Assembly (NCBI GenBank): GCA_944548615.1
Contig: OX155957.1
Span: 28,604,935-28,668,934, forward strand
Source: Micropterix aruncella
Taxonomy: Eukaryota; Arthropoda; Insecta; Lepidoptera; Micropterigidae
Direction: 5' to 3'
Length of the DNA: 64,000 bases
Of this stretch, positions 34,611-46,525 are shown piece by piece (within the stretch, counting starts at the first letter, position 1; every line of letters starts with the position of its first letter). The notes beneath the pieces are model-generated. The model searched no databases. It had not been told where the DNA came from and was given only the letters and a program-made list of their open reading frames with translations. Both the position numbers and the translations under genes were made by a program.

Positions 34611-35386
34611 TTGAGGAGGAATTAAAAGCGTGGTGACCTGCTACGACCCTAAAGTGGAAGACCATGACTATCAAGAAAACGAAAGTTTTCCGTAAATGTT
34701 AATAGTAATCTAAAAATTTCCGAATCTAAAGAAGAATATTTTTGATCTCATCCGAATCTAAAGAAGGACATTTTATTAGGTGTGCTACTTTCTAGATGCA
34801 CCCAAAAAGCCCTCGCCATCCAAATTAATGAAAACGCTTGGCCTTACCTAATGTGGATTTTTTGATTTCGGCCTTAATATTCAGCTGGATAAGTAATCGC
34901 TCAAAAAATCCCTAAACATCGCAAAAAATATCTATAACAAAATAACTTACTCTAAAATTCCAGAAGGGGCTATAAAAATTAAGAATATCCATCAAAAAAA
35001 TATACATGGGAATATGCCGGGGACAGCTGGAAGTGTTTTCTCGTGTCGGTGTCAACGAAGAGGACTCAATAGCTAATGAGCTGGAAAGTGATTAACCCAA
35101 ATGAATAAACAATCAATATGGGGCGATATCATCTGTAGGGCGACCATGCGACAGCGATCAAATTGAAACGTACAGGTTCATATATAAGATTATGTACAGA
35201 ACGTAAAGCAAGATGTATAAATCAGAATGTAGTTGTTGATACGCATATGACTGGAGAAAAAACTCGTTTATTTCTTAACCAAAGACGATGGGTTGTACTG
35301 CAAAATGATGATCACAAGACATACAAATATTCAGGCACACCAAGTACACTAACATAGAGAAGATGAATTATACTCGTATACTAGAT
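34611..35386. other. Unassigned intron sequence
   Basis: It holds a short direct repeat (CCGAATCTAAAGAAG twice, near 34,722 and 34,752) and a 64-codon ORF at 35163-35357 whose protein I do not recognise. There is no TE landmark. Confidence 0.4.
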
Positions 35387-35699
35387 CTTGAGCGCAGCTC
35401 CGGATCTACGATTTTTCCGAGGCGGTGCAAAAACTTGACATTGGCGCCCCTCCCTTCTAGTATTAAGATTTTTGATTTAAAAAAAAAACACAAAACAAAA
35501 TTTGTTTTGCGAGTTTTTTTAAAATATTGAATATATTTAGTATATATACTAGGTGGAATTTTTGTAACCGGGGAATAAGAACCCTTAAATAAATTTGTCC
35601 TCTTTATTACGTATTTACTAATAACTTTCCTTATTTGTGATATTAATATACAGGCAGAGTTTTTAATTAGTGGCATAAATAAAGTGGGTTAATGTAATG

Positions 35700-36040
35700 T
35701 ACGAGAAAACAAGAAAGTTTTATTTTAAAAAATGATAAAAAAAAACAAAAACAAAAACAAAAGTTTTTAAAAAAATATTTAAAAAATGTTGTTTTGAAAA
35801 ATAGTATAAAAACTAAGGCGCGTTGCGCTATCTAGCGGTAGGTAAAATATCGAGAATATTGTTTATTCGCGATATTTAACCTATTGATAGATTGCGCAGC
35901 GCGCTCACGCATGTGAAACTTTATTAATCATTGTTTTTAAATTCAGCATAAAAAAAAACAAAACATTTAAAAGTTGCTTCGTTGCACGTACTGATTTACC
36001 CTCTTCATGGATGTCACTGATTAAAAGCTTACATTGTAGA
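35700..36040. mobile_element. MITE family 'B' copy nested in the hAT
   Basis: GCTATCTAGCGGTAGGTAAA and TATTTAACCTATTGATAGAT form the central palindrome seen in the 59.5-kb copy. AAAAGTTGCTTCGTTGCACG and TACTGATTTACCC form the right end. The left end is replaced by A-rich sequence. Confidence 0.55.
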
Positions 36041-36047
36041 ATACATA

Positions 36048-36365
36048 CAGTGAGAGACAAAAGTCTACATACACCCCCCATTTCTGCTAGTTCGAGAATT
36101 CAAAACCTTAATAGAAAAAAGTAATGATAGAGTTTTGTTTAGAACTCTTTTTTATAATAATGAACAAAAGAAAATACATTCTTCAATATAAACTAACAAA
36201 GTTATTTAAAAAAAAACATAAAAAACATTGACCACGTCATTGATTATTATATTTAGTCGATAGTAACTTTAAATATGAATTTTTCTTTTATTATATTTTG
36301 TACTTGTTGGTCCACCGTTCGCATCAATGACTGCTTGAAGTCATCGCGACTTAACTTTTTTTTTA
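36048..36365 (-). pseudogene. Tc1-like element, 3' end and transposase C-terminus
   Basis: CAGTGAGAGACAAAAGTCTA at 36048, preceded by TA, is a Tc1-type terminus. On the minus strand the inner end reads LQAVIDANGGPTST, the usual last block of Tc1 transposases (A.I.A.GG.TKY), followed by stops. The rest of the element is absent; the far side joins hAT sequence. Confidence 0.6.
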
Positions 36366-36639
36366 AATTCATTAATTTGGCGCCCCCTTATGTTACCGCC
36401 CGGGCACCCCGGTTTGCCCCCCCCCCCCTTCTACCCCTATATCCGGAGCTGCTTGAGCACATGGAAATATGTGAGTGCTTTACGACCTCTGTTGATTCAC
36501 AAGTGCTATCCAGAAAATTCATAATGAGGATATGCAAACAATAATAAAGTCAACTGTATTGTAGAACACCTAAATATATTAACAAGAATAAATAAATTAT
36601 TATGTAGTTTAAAAAAACCCACTAAAAACACGCTTTTGA

Positions 36640-36930
36640 GCTATGACACGATATTCACATACACACGGCTATGATACGATATTCCATCATGGAATGCCAG
36701 TGCCTTTCTTCCGGCTTCATCATCAGACCTTGAAACCTAATCGTGGTCAAAGTTCATTCCAAGACTTTTCTAACAAGTCCAAACACAGCTATGATACGAT
36801 GTTCCATCATAAAGTTCCAGTTCATATCTTCCGACTCCATCATCAGATGAGTTCGACAGTACCGTATTATTGTATTGTCATCAGAACTACATACAGCTGC
36901 CAATTTTCATGACGCTACGATCCTTGGAAG
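36640..36930 (+). repeat. Lepidopteran-type dispersed repeat with two internal units
   Basis: Two diverged units of about 140 bp (near 36,650 and 36,785) share GCTATGATACGAT.TTCCATCAT, TTCC.AGT and TTCCG.CT.CATCATCAGA. The block ends CGCTACGATCCTTGGAAGAT. It looks like the 3' UTR of a LINE that I cannot name. Confidence 0.5.
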
Positions 36931-36999
36931 ATGGTTAAATTAGTTATCTTAGATTCCATTACATAGTTACATACAGGTCGACCTAATAAAAGCGTGTTA

Positions 37000-37392
37000 A
37001 AAATATGACTGCCGTTACAGAAGGCGGACAACTGTGTTTATAATTATTTTTAATATGGTTTTTTTTATGAGGTATTTGTTGTTTTTTATATTTAGCCATA
37101 TATGTAGTATAGACAAATGTATATTTCCGGAATGTAATCAGACCGGAATTTCCGGAATGTACTCATTTGACACTAAACACTATATATGTACTTTAATTTA
37201 TTGACATTTAGACAATTGGACATCACTTACTGGATATTTGGACAGTTTACATAACGATTCTAACAATACCACACATTTCTAAATCGGTTCAAGCGTTTAG
37301 AAGTAATGGTGGAATAAAGAAACGGAAAACATACATAGATGAACCCTGAACACATTACACTTCTTTTTTGTAGGGCAGTCGTGTAAAAATCT
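37000..37392 (+). repeat. Interspersed repeat family 'C', copy 2
   Basis: Direct-orientation copy of 34,190-34,610. The TTTCCGGAATGTA block is duplicated locally (about 37,125 and 37,155). Confidence 0.65.
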
Positions 37393-37429
37393 ATAAAATA
37401 AAGAAAAATCCGAAAAGCAGTATAAAACA

Positions 37430-37720
37430 CGAGACCATAGAAAAGATCGCACAGGATAACAGATTAACCATTACGTTGGTCAAGGGAAGTAGTGGTCAGG
37501 GGTAATGAGAAGGCGGACAGACTCGCACGGCAGGGATCGGCTAGCCCCCAATTAGACCGGAGAAGATAACATCATTGGCAGAGGGATACACGAGAACCGC
37601 AATGCGAGACGGAACCAGAGATTGGGTTAAAGAAAGGTGGGGGGGGGGGAATATAAGGCAAGCAAGGTATGCTATTAGGGAATCCACTCTCAGACTAAGT
37701 ACCTGTAGATAGGTATTTTC
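37430..37720 (+). pseudogene. LINE RNase H-domain fragment
   Basis: Broken frames give ETIEKIAQDNRLTITLVKGS, then after a stop NEKADRLARQGSAS, which is the GN..AD.LA...G end of retroelement RNase H. Then, in another frame, AEGYTRTAMRDGTRDWVKER and ARYAIRESTLRL, the kind of tail that follows RNase H in Jockey/I-like LINEs. A poly-G run (37,637-37,648) interrupts it. It is degenerate and short. Confidence 0.55.
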
Positions 37721-38660
37721 ATAAAATTCAGCTACATTAGCTTTCATAAAAACAGCTACTAAATAGATGTCTCAATGCTTTAGGATTTTAAAACAATTTT
37801 TTTTATTTATAGAAGTAATGAGACGTATATTTCATTTATAAATTCAAGAGAAAATTTAAAAACTTTTAAAAAGTGCAAAAAATGCGAAACTGTCACACAA
37901 AAATAGCACGAGATTTCATAATTAATTCCCGTATTATTGTTATCCATTTCCTTTATGTTTTGTAATTTTTATATTTCAATGTACATTTCTACATCTAAAT
38001 AACGCAAATAACGTTTGAAATATATTGAATATAACATTTTTAATGGAATAACTTTCTGGCAAAGGAAGGGCAGGGGGCATTGCGAGGTGGCGTTGGGAGG
38101 GGGGGGGGGGAGGGGGGGTTTGCTTGCCGCAAAAGTCTTGGGGTGAAACAACCGATTTTTTCCTATGTGTCCCACAAATATCTCTATGTCGGACATGTCC
38201 GGCGTATTACATTTCGTTTCGTTGTTCGGCGTATTACATATTGCAGGTTGCATTTTTTTCTGAATATTCAGGTTCAGGTTTTTCCAGACCATTCCCTGAT
38301 ATTTCCCAGGTACCTTAGCAACGATTGGTAAGACTGACAATAGTGCCCACTGTGTTCCTGTCAGTTTCGTAGTCAATGGGCAGAAAGTAGGACGCGTCTT
38401 CTGTGTGTGCATTTTTTCGTTAGTTTTTGTCGGGTAAGTATTCTGTTTTCTAGATTTGTGGACATCTGTGTTAGTTACACATTTCAGGCTAAAAGGAATT
38501 AAATAACGTGTAAATATAGGTGAAATGCATGTATATACATGACTTTGCAGCAACAACTTACGGGAAACGGTGGAACTGCTAACAAGGCACTGTTATCATA
38601 AAATACTTTCATTACCATCATTAAATACTTTCACACTCACAATTTGAAAATGTAATCTGT
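37721..38660. other. Intron with G-rich tract and a family-A end
   Basis: Mostly unassigned. A G-rich tract spans 38,094-38,118. It is followed at 38,124-38,165 by GCCGCAAAAGTCTTGGGGTG and ACAACCGATTTTTT, the right end of repeat family A (see 46526-47045). Confidence 0.5.
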
Positions 38661-39189
38661 GTGTAATCAGATAAGCTCAGACTCCAGTGTTGTTCGAAAA
38701 GTTCGGATATGTTTGGTTGTGATAACCAGTGGTGTAAAAATAGCGACATGGCAACATAGAATGAATGAATTTGGAACTTCTAAATTTAAGTTCCAAAGGA
38801 GAGGGCCACGATAATTTCGATTCGGAAAGGTAGCGCTGGCAAGCATGTGTATGAAAAAGAAAAAAACGCCGACATAGTAGAATGGGACACTACACATTTA
38901 AATATGTCTATTACACATTTAAATATGTACGCTACGCCTCGATTACGTCGGAAAGACACATATAGTCAAATTCTTGATTAGACATAACACAATTCTACGC
39001 AATGATATGGCGGTAATAGAAACTGCACGGGAGCTCAACAAATTCCCACGTCGAAACGCCATTTTTAATGGTTTCACCGCATGTAAGTCGTTTGCCAGCG
39101 GTCAAGAAAGAATAATGAATTATGCGTATTTCTAATACGTTAAAATGCAGCTTTTAGGTTGTCGAGCTACAAGACACAACTTTAGAGTG

Positions 39190-39830
39190 TCAACTACTAC
39201 GGATGAATCCGCCACCCTATGATAATGAGATTAGATCGCTGTTTCAACCGTCGCGTTGGGTGAACGCAGAGACTTAGAGACAACACAGTCCACTGTCGAA
39301 CTAAGCTAATAAGCCCGTGAGAGTCCATCGTCTTACCGCGAGGCTTTGGGAAATTGAACACAGCGGACCGACCTCGCGCCCTCACTACCAGATTTGACCG
39401 GATAACTCCGTTCTTTGGTCTGGTCACGGATTCGAGATCGCTTGCGCGGCCTCTACCAAACGTAAGCAGCAATTCAGTTTGAATATATCGCAGACCAACG
39501 CGCCCTTTGTCTGCCATGGTCACTCGGGATCGAGTGGTTAACGGATCGTTTCAAGAATAGATGACGTCAGGTCGACAACTACCCCCGTTGGTTATTCACC
39601 GGTTTGTGTGAGCGTGGCCGACACAGATTGGTAAGAAAACGGTCCAGTTCCGCCCGAGGTAATACCCGAACACGCAATTTTCTGTTACCAACCGCCTCTG
39701 ATTGCAGATTACAGCAGTGGTAGAAGCTCACAGCAGTCCTGACAAGTCCCTCTTCGAGGCATTAGGAACCACAAGACACAACTTCGACTGGCAGTCAACT
39801 CATAACAACGAAAATGTTACGACTTCTATG
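39190..39830 (+). repeat. Interspersed repeat family 'D', longest copy
   Basis: GC-rich sequence related to 49,085-49,430 (shared CACT.GGGATCG.GTGG, TTGGT.ATTC and CTCTTCGAGG blocks) and, inverted, to 54,480-54,845 (shared TTACCGCGAG, CCGACC.TCGCGCCCT and CTTGCGCGG blocks). It could be a LINE UTR or a non-autonomous element. No coding sense was found. Confidence 0.5.
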
Positions 39831-40385
39831 TATGTGGACACGCCTGGTGTATCCTTAAGTCTTATTCCTCCTTAATTCTAAATAAATATTTCCCAATATA
39901 TTTTATTCCTTCCCTGTTATAATAAATAAGTACCTACAAACAGTCATCGCTCGGACCATCTGCGCGGTCGGCGATTCAGTTATCAAATTTACGCGCTGCG
40001 GATCGTATCGCACGTCGTAAAATACTCGTCTATCCGGGATAGAAAAATTACATAAGAATAACTTCCAGAAGTGCCGTGCATTTTAGGGAGTTTGTTTCAT
40101 CGGGATCAGCACCAGCGTCTGGGTAGCTACCCATCAGCGAAGTAGCCAGAGAAGATCAGGAAGGAAGCGGTTTTTTGAGGTACTCCTTTTCTTAATCCTG
40201 GATCTATTTCCACTGTGGCTGTTCAGCGCCCACCACACCTTAATTAAATACAGTCCATTGCCTGACGTTCAGGATATCGACCAGTATGATTGTAGTTTTG
40301 TTGTGCGTTAACAGATGGCGAGCTCGTCTATTTAAACCGTAATGTCGATCGATCGAACGCGAACAATAAAGTGGTTTTAGCATCG

Positions 40386-40404
40386 TTGTTAAAAACATTC
40401 CAAG
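40386..40404. repeat. Left target-site duplication of Jockey-like LINE
   Basis: TTGTTAAAAACATTCCAAG, repeated exactly at 42573-42591, defines the 5' border of the insertion. Confidence 0.85.
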
Positions 40405-42572
40405 GCAATCCTAGACTATAAGACACCGGTCACCATCGGAGATATTGAGAGCCGGGTGTCCAACCTTCAGGAGGCCATCAAGACCGCGCTGGAAGCCAGC
40501 TCCTCGACGATAGAGGCGAAAGCGATACGTCCCCGCCTCCCGCAACGACTGCGAGACAAGCTGCGGGAGAAGCGGCGCTTGCATCGCTTCTGGGCCGAAA
40601 ATCGGTGTCCGGAAGCTAAGCGCCGCTTAAACAAAGCGAACGCTAGCTTGCAGGAGGAACTGCAGACGTACGCGGCCGAGTCGTGGGAGGAATTCCTCGA
40701 CTCGATAGGCGACGACATGCCATCTATATACAGGCTAAATCGTCGCCTGCTGAGTACGGCTGAACCAGCGCGGCCACTACTGGATTCGACCGGGAACCTC
40801 CACTATGTCGCCGACGACAGAGCGACTCTCTTCGCGGACCACCTGGAGAAGACCTTCGTCCCGCACGACATAGAAGACCAGGAGCACTCCAAGGTGGTCC
40901 ATGAGCACCTAGCTGCGGAGGAGGAATCGCCACCGGAGCTCGGCAGAGACATCCTGCCGATAACTCCGGCTGAGCTCCAGCGTCGAATCCAGCAACTCAA
41001 GCTGAAGAAGGCATCCGGCCCCGACGGCATGTAGCGGCGCACTAAAGAGGCTTCCGCGTCGCCAGCTGCCGGCCCTCGCAGGGCTGCTAAACTCCTGCAT
41101 CAGACTCGGCCATTTTCCAGAGAAGTGGAAGACGGCTAAGGTGATAATGCTGCCGAAACCTCGCAAAGACCTGCGGCAACCGGGCAACTACCGCCCGATC
41201 TCGCTGTTGCCTACCCTCGCGAAGGTCTTCGAGCGATGCGTGCTGGCGCGACTAACGCCGCACCTCGCCCCGCGCAACGAGCAGTATGGATTCCGTACGG
41301 GCCACTCGACTACCCTGCAACTCACGCGGGTAGTACATCGCCTGACGGAATCCTACAATAAGCACCAGCACACGGCAGCCGTCTTCCTGGACGTCGAAAA
41401 GGCGACGAGTCTGGCACGAGTCTGGCACGAGGGCCTCCGCTACAAGCTGGCGACACAGACCACGGCACCGCGCCTGCTCCGAAACGTCGTGGCTTCCTTC
41501 CTCTCCGGAAGAGGGTTCTTCGTCGCGGTGGAGGGCGAGCAGTCCACAATTCGTCCCATCGCGGCGGGAGTCCCGCAGGGATACCCGCCGCGATGCGGGA
41601 CGCTGCCTATCGCTCAGCGCCGGCGCGGAGCTGGCGCTATTCGCGGATGACGCGATGTACATGGCAACTTCAATTAACTTCAAGGTCGTGGCCAAGAAAC
41701 TGCAGCAGCAACTAGACCTTATGCCAGAATGGCTAAGGAAATGGCGGATTGTCGTTAACCTAAGTCCGAAGCGATCATCACCGGCTCACTCAAAGTTACC
41801 CGGAACCGGTGAAACTCGACGGCACCCCGGCACCGTGGAAGAACACGGTCAAGTACCTCGGGGTGCACATCGACCGTCGCCTTAACTTTGCGCACCACGC
41901 GAAAGCAATAATTGCCGCTTCGAAATCCGCCTTCTACGCGCTGCTGCCCGTTCTCCGTTCGGCAGCGATCCCGGCGAAGACACGACTGCTGATGCTGAAG
42001 GTGTACGTGAGGACGAAACTCACGTACGCGGCACCGGCCTGGTACCACCTCATCTCGGCATCGCAGCGGAGTAACATCCAGCGAGTGCTGAACGTGGGGC
42101 TAAGAAAAGTGTCGGGAGCCCCTTGGTACGTCCGAAACGCGACTCTGGAACGCGATTTTAGCGAAACAGAGTCCGTGGAGGAACACGTAAAGCGCCTCGC
42201 GCGCGCTATGTACCGCAGGTCCGACACCTCGCCTCACGAGCACATCCGCCAGCTCGGTCCGCTGCACACCAGGCCACCAGATGTCCGTAAGCCGTACCCG
42301 CGCAGTCTGCTTGATTAGCGGACCACCAGCGCGGGTATCGCAGCACAGCAGCCTAGCCACAGAAGATGCCATTACCCACTCCCGTCACAATCCATCACGA
42401 TAAGGTGCCTAAGCACCTAACAATGAGTCCTGCCACAGGGCTCAAAGCCCTGTGACGCCATATCCAGAAAGCCGGACCAATGGGCCCGGCTAACGTGAAA
42501 CCCCACGAAAAGGCAAAATGCCTAGTGGAAGATGTCACGGGCCTCTAGCAAGGCCCGTCGACAGATATTTGA
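40405..42572 (+). mobile_element. 5'-truncated, degenerate Jockey-clade LINE
   Basis: A 2168-bp GC-rich insertion bounded by a 19-bp target duplication. Coding starts inside the region between endonuclease and RT (frame from about 40,420), so the endonuclease is missing. Recognisable RT pieces are KKASGPDGM then a stop at 41034, NYRPISLLPTLAKVFERCV (about 41,185), EQYGFRTGHST, VFLDVEKA, AAGVPQG, LALFADDAMYMA (about 41,633-41,668), VKYLGVHIDRRL and WYHLISASQRSNIQ. At least four frameshifts or stops, including a short local duplication near 41,405-41,425 (GTCTGGCACGA twice), disable it. Its GC content differs sharply from the intron around it. Confidence 0.85.
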
Positions 42573-42591
42573 TTGTTAAAAACATTCCAAG
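42573..42591. repeat. Right target-site duplication of Jockey-like LINE
   Basis: Exact copy of 40386-40404. The element's 3' end (ACAGATATTTGA) has no obvious poly-A before it. Confidence 0.85.
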
Positions 42592-43478
42592 ATAGTCCAA
42601 GATCTTTGTTGGCTGATTGGTTCAATAAAGGTGAATGCCCTTAGAAGGACTGGTAATGATTAAGGGATCATTTCACAGTTTGCATGGTGGCACAGTATTA
42701 CAGTACTGGTACTACATACTTGCATAAATCGCAGCGTGCTGATTGCCTGCTTTATTGCCTGGTAATATTGAGTTATCGCAATGGCGATACCCACTAATTT
42801 CACGATTTTAAAGGTGATACGGCATTACGGTAATGAAGGGCGTCGTGGTATTCAAAAGTATTGGCAGGCTGCATCTCACTGCACCACAAGGGGCGATACA
42901 ATAATACTACATAAAGGCAGACAGTTTAATCCAGAGATGCAGCGTGTATAATACTGCTAGACTTGTAAAGTCGGAACGACGTTCAACATACCGGAATTCG
43001 TCATATACCATTATGCCTCATACATTATCGAGCATGGTAATATAATAATATCATTATCGAGCACCGTTCCTCATACATTATGGAACCGTGTCTTTGTTTT
43101 CTATATTATTTTAGTCAGAAAGATCGTTACTTAAGGAGCTCACGCCATTATTTTTCTTTCTGAATGTAAGTACATAAAATATAGGATCAGTCGTAGTGAA
43201 TTTCATGCCTCATTTGGTACCTTGGATAAAGAAAAAAATATTAATAATTTGCTCAAAGTTGTTCCGAATAGAATGAATCATGGGTGTCCTTATTTGGCCA
43301 TTACTTTATTCAGGAAGATCGTTATTTAAGGAGTTATTTTTTTTAATCAAAAGTTGCTTACTACATTGTACTACTCAGTAGGTACATTGTACTATACAAA
43401 AAAAATGCGTGTGCAGTAAAGAGACCCCGTATGGGCGGAAATAAATCGAGCATGAAAAAACAAAAGAAAGTTTCTTAC
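42592..43478. other. Intron with a family-B MITE end
   Basis: At 43,345-43,435 the sequence AATCAAAAGTTGCTTACTAC and GAGACCCCGTA matches the right end of the 59.5-kb MITE. CAGGAAGATCGTTATTTAAG and CAGAAAGATCGTTACTTAAG (43,310 and 43,115) form a diverged direct repeat. Otherwise nothing was recognised. Confidence 0.5.
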
Positions 43479-43580
43479 CCTTGTGTTATTTCTTTCAGCC
43501 TTAAGTTCCGATATCTCCTCTTCTTTCTCTAATAACGATTCGCGAGTTTGGTTCAACTCTTTGGATAATGTTGAAAATTC
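43479..43580 (-). CDS. Liprin-alpha: Liprin-alpha internal exon (coiled coil), first visible
   Basis: A 102-nt phase-0 exon with acceptor CTCGTTGTCCACAG and donor AGG|GTAAGA. It encodes 34 residues from EFSTLSKELNQTRESL to EISELKAERNNTR. The liprin family has EFA.LTKEL...RE.LLE..EEI.ELKAERNNTR immediately before LLLEHLECL, exactly as here across the next exon junction. The preceding exon, expected to encode the N-terminal ERDSLQRQ-type block, was not found between 43,581 and 64,000, so it is either further upstream or was missed. Confidence 0.96.
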
Positions 43581-43964
43581 CTGTGGACAACGAGAAGAAA
43601 TATTATTAGGATAATTTCTCCGAAAGTTTCCATCCGTTCATTCAGTACAATTCGCCACGACACCACCAACTCCTGTAGCCTCACAGATGAGGTCCAACAC
43701 TAACGTCGTTTTATAGCATAAATTACTACAATATTTGTATCACAAGATCTCTCAACATCATAGAAACGCCAGTCTGGCTACCGGGTCGAGAATCTGACTG
43801 ACCAAGAATCTGCAGAAAAACATCGTGAACATTTTTACAACGAAAATCGATAATGGGCCACTTATTAAATACAATTTCATTTTCTCTAAACATAAACTAA
43901 ACAGTGCAAAAGTAATGGTAAAGAATTATCCTGATATATTGAAAATGTTTTTTTTAATTTCTAA

Positions 43965-44830
43965 TGCTGGGACCACACTAATGGGAAACGTCAATGCCCT
44001 TCACCGGGATAAATATTGCATTAATTAATAACGCGTTAAATTGAGTGCCCACACTTGAACGGTCAACGTCAATGCCAATTCTTGGCAATTAAAATGGCGT
44101 TAATGTTCCTTATTTTTTTTCTGAATATAATACGATTTTGGAGATGTTTTCGGTTTAAAAAGTGTACATAATTGAAACAAAAGTAGTTAACCTTGCTACT
44201 GACTACTGTTATTACATACCACATACATATTAAGTACATACCGCTGTATTTAATGTGCGGTTGCTTTCATATACCCTTCGTAGGAAATTGTCCATCGTTT
44301 CGTATGCAAACCAGTTAGTTGTGTTTACGTAATTTTTCTATCTCCGGAATTCAAAGACTGTTTAAATATGTTTATATGGGTTCTATAAAAAATAGGGTTT
44401 CCTTTTTCTTTTTAATTACTTCGGTTGTTGTTTTAAATGGTAATAATTAAATTATTCGTCGACAAGAATCATTTTGTGATGCACTATTCTTGTAACGTTT
44501 GTGTCTCGGATCCCACAAACATAGCCCTGTTTGCAAATTTTCGAGAAACACAATAACTATCTCGTTATTTCACTCTATATATTATTGAAGACAAACACGG
44601 ATCCCGTCGCGCTCACGTTGCACAATGACAGACGTAGCGTGGCCGCTTTAACGCGGTTATTCTTGCGTTTAATCTCTTTGATGTACCGCCACTCGATCTA
44701 TCGCCTAACGTGAAACGGCACTGTGAATGCCGTTGTAAAGTTATCGCGATAAGTCGTAGTCAAACTAACGTTAAACGTCCACCATCGCGATAATTAACGG
44801 TGTTTTCCGTTAGTTTGGCCACGGCATGAG
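43965..44830. mobile_element. Possible PIF-Harbinger-like MITE
   Basis: The ends pair imperfectly over about 30 bp: GGGACCACACTAATGGGAAA on the left, and mirrored GTGGCCAAACTAACGGAAAA on the right. On the minus strand inside, WFAYETMDNFLRRVYESNRT resembles a MADF-type DNA-binding segment found in PIF elements' accessory protein. The target duplication is not clear. Boundaries are approximate. Confidence 0.4.
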
Positions 44831-45470
44831 AGAAGCAAAATTAGCTCGTTCGCGGGAAATTCGCAAATTCGATTTTTGGCGCGTACAAGGTCGAACATAT
44901 CGATCGACGATTTATGTCGTGCACGCCGCTGAGTAGCTGTCTAACGCAAATACGCGTTGACTTCCAGAAGATAGTTTTCTAATTCTGAAGCAGTGGCTCC
45001 TGCCGCGCGTATCTCGACTTCATCTCACTATTTACGGAATGGTTATGCCGGAGAAGCACGAACACGGCTGCGTCGTCGTTGAGCGCGTATGGCCGGATGG
45101 AAATGCGTTCGCCCATTTGGGGTGGAGGAAATGACTCTTGGCGGGAAAAAGAGTTTCCCCGCACGGCCGGATGTCAAATCTATTCGTGAATATAACAAAG
45201 AAAAACACGATAAGGCATTCCTTCGGTTCCGAGTAGGCTTTTATGGCAGACCGTTCACGCGATCCGGGAAGGGAGGGGTTGTTCAAATGGACTAAGAGGC
45301 AGTGAAGATTTCGCAAAGTTATAGGCTTTGATTTATACGCTTTACTTTGTTTTTGAGGGGAAAATTTCGTGAGCTGAATTAGCTTGTGTTGCGGAAACGA
45401 CGGAGAAATAAAAATATCACAGGGGTCCTTCGAGGACGGATCTGGCAGACGACCTCAGTTTTATAATTAC
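44831..45470. other. Unassigned GC-mixed intron sequence
   Basis: Short overlapping ORFs on both strands between 44,980 and 45,320 show no family match and look accidental. No repeat partner was noticed elsewhere in the window. Confidence 0.4.
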
Positions 45471-45478
45471 TCGTTTAA

Positions 45479-45717
45479 CCGGACGAGCGCCAACAATGCC
45501 CATAGGCATTTTGCGTCGTTTGGCAGATTCGCGCGTTGCCCTTTTGGCCGCCCCCCCCCCACATAAATTATGTAAACATATAATATACATCAATAACAAG
45601 ATTAAATATTACGTGACAAGAGATTCATGAAAATACGATATTGTTAGTATTTATTTATAAAATCGACCAAAAAGTTGCGGCGCAGTTTTTTGCCCGCGAA
45701 GGATGGCTTTCGACCGG
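45479..45717. mobile_element. TTAA-flanked MITE (piggyBac-like), copy 1
   Basis: TTAA lies immediately outside both ends (45475-45478 and 45718-45721), with short inverted CCGG...CCGG termini. The interior shares AGCGCCAACAATGCCCATAG, CATATAATATACATCA and GTCAGTATTTATTT-type blocks with 56900-57662 and 61977-62147. It includes a C run at 45,549-45,560. It has no coding capacity. Confidence 0.65.
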
Positions 45718-46525
45718 TTAATCAAAAACTATTTTAATATGAAGTTTTATCCGTATGATTATGGTTATATTCTTTCTAAAATCGCCCGTTACGAACCCCT
45801 GTAAATCGTCAATCGGCTGAGGCTCATGTCAGTTTGCTGGATATGAAATTATTTGCCTACCTTCAATATTGAATAATAAAAACGAAGTTCGTATGAATAC
45901 GACGCGATGGCAGAAGGGCGGTATCGCATTTGTTTGATATATTCTTCGTTTAAAATATTCAGTTAAAATATATTATATAATTTGATTCCTTTCTTTCTGG
46001 CACAACCGTGGCACTCCAATAAGACAGGAATAAAGCTCGCCTTATCTCAGGAGTTACTATCAAAATAAAAAAAATCTTAGTTTAACTAATGAAGAAAAAC
46101 AATATTATGGATATGCAAGTGTACATTTTAGTTTTTGCTTTTAAATTGGGGACACAGTTTATACACGTATGTAGGTAGAGTACAATCAATTATTACTCTC
46201 AATGTAGAAAAATTAAGTATTAAATTATGTTGATAACGTCTAAAATCTTTACGTCTAATCGACGTATAATACCCATTAGTGAAATCGGTTTAGTTCTAAA
46301 AATAATTTTTAATCAATAGGTACCTATATTATGAATTTAGTACCATTAGCTTGAAAAAAAAACGATCAGAAAATAATTATGTCTGGCATACATGTTACTC
46401 GTATTAAGTGACTACCATTGAGAGCCACCGTTTCTATGGCTTGATATTGCGCTAATAAAAAATATGATTTTGAATCATCAAATCGTTGCCGAGTACATTA
46501 CATAACAAGACAGTTTTCGTTTTTA

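Larger units (their letters stand above)
35395..36451. mobile_element. Non-autonomous hAT with other elements inside
   Basis: Termini CAGCTCCGGATCTACG (35395) and the mirrored CAGCTCCGGATATAGG (ending 36451) are flanked by CTTGAGCG and CTTGAGCA, an 8-bp duplication with one change, as in hAT. GGCGCCCC blocks lie subterminally on both sides (35,450 and 36,380). The interior contains a family-B MITE (about 35700-36040) and a Tc1 end (36048-36365), which must have inserted later. No hAT transposase is left. Confidence 0.72.

Noticed and set aside
36640..36930. Suspected CRISPR-like or regulatory array from repeated CCATCAT blocks
   Set aside because: Only two diverged units of a eukaryotic dispersed repeat, with no regular spacers.
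38080..38331. Gly-rich plus-strand ORF and a 195-codon minus-strand ORF over the same place
   Set aside because: They arise from the G-rich tract and repeat family-A end. No domain pattern was seen in either strand.
40467..42372. Minus-strand ORFs of 69-147 codons across the Jockey-like LINE
   Set aside because: The GC-rich coding strand suppresses stops on the other strand. Only the plus strand carries RT motifs.
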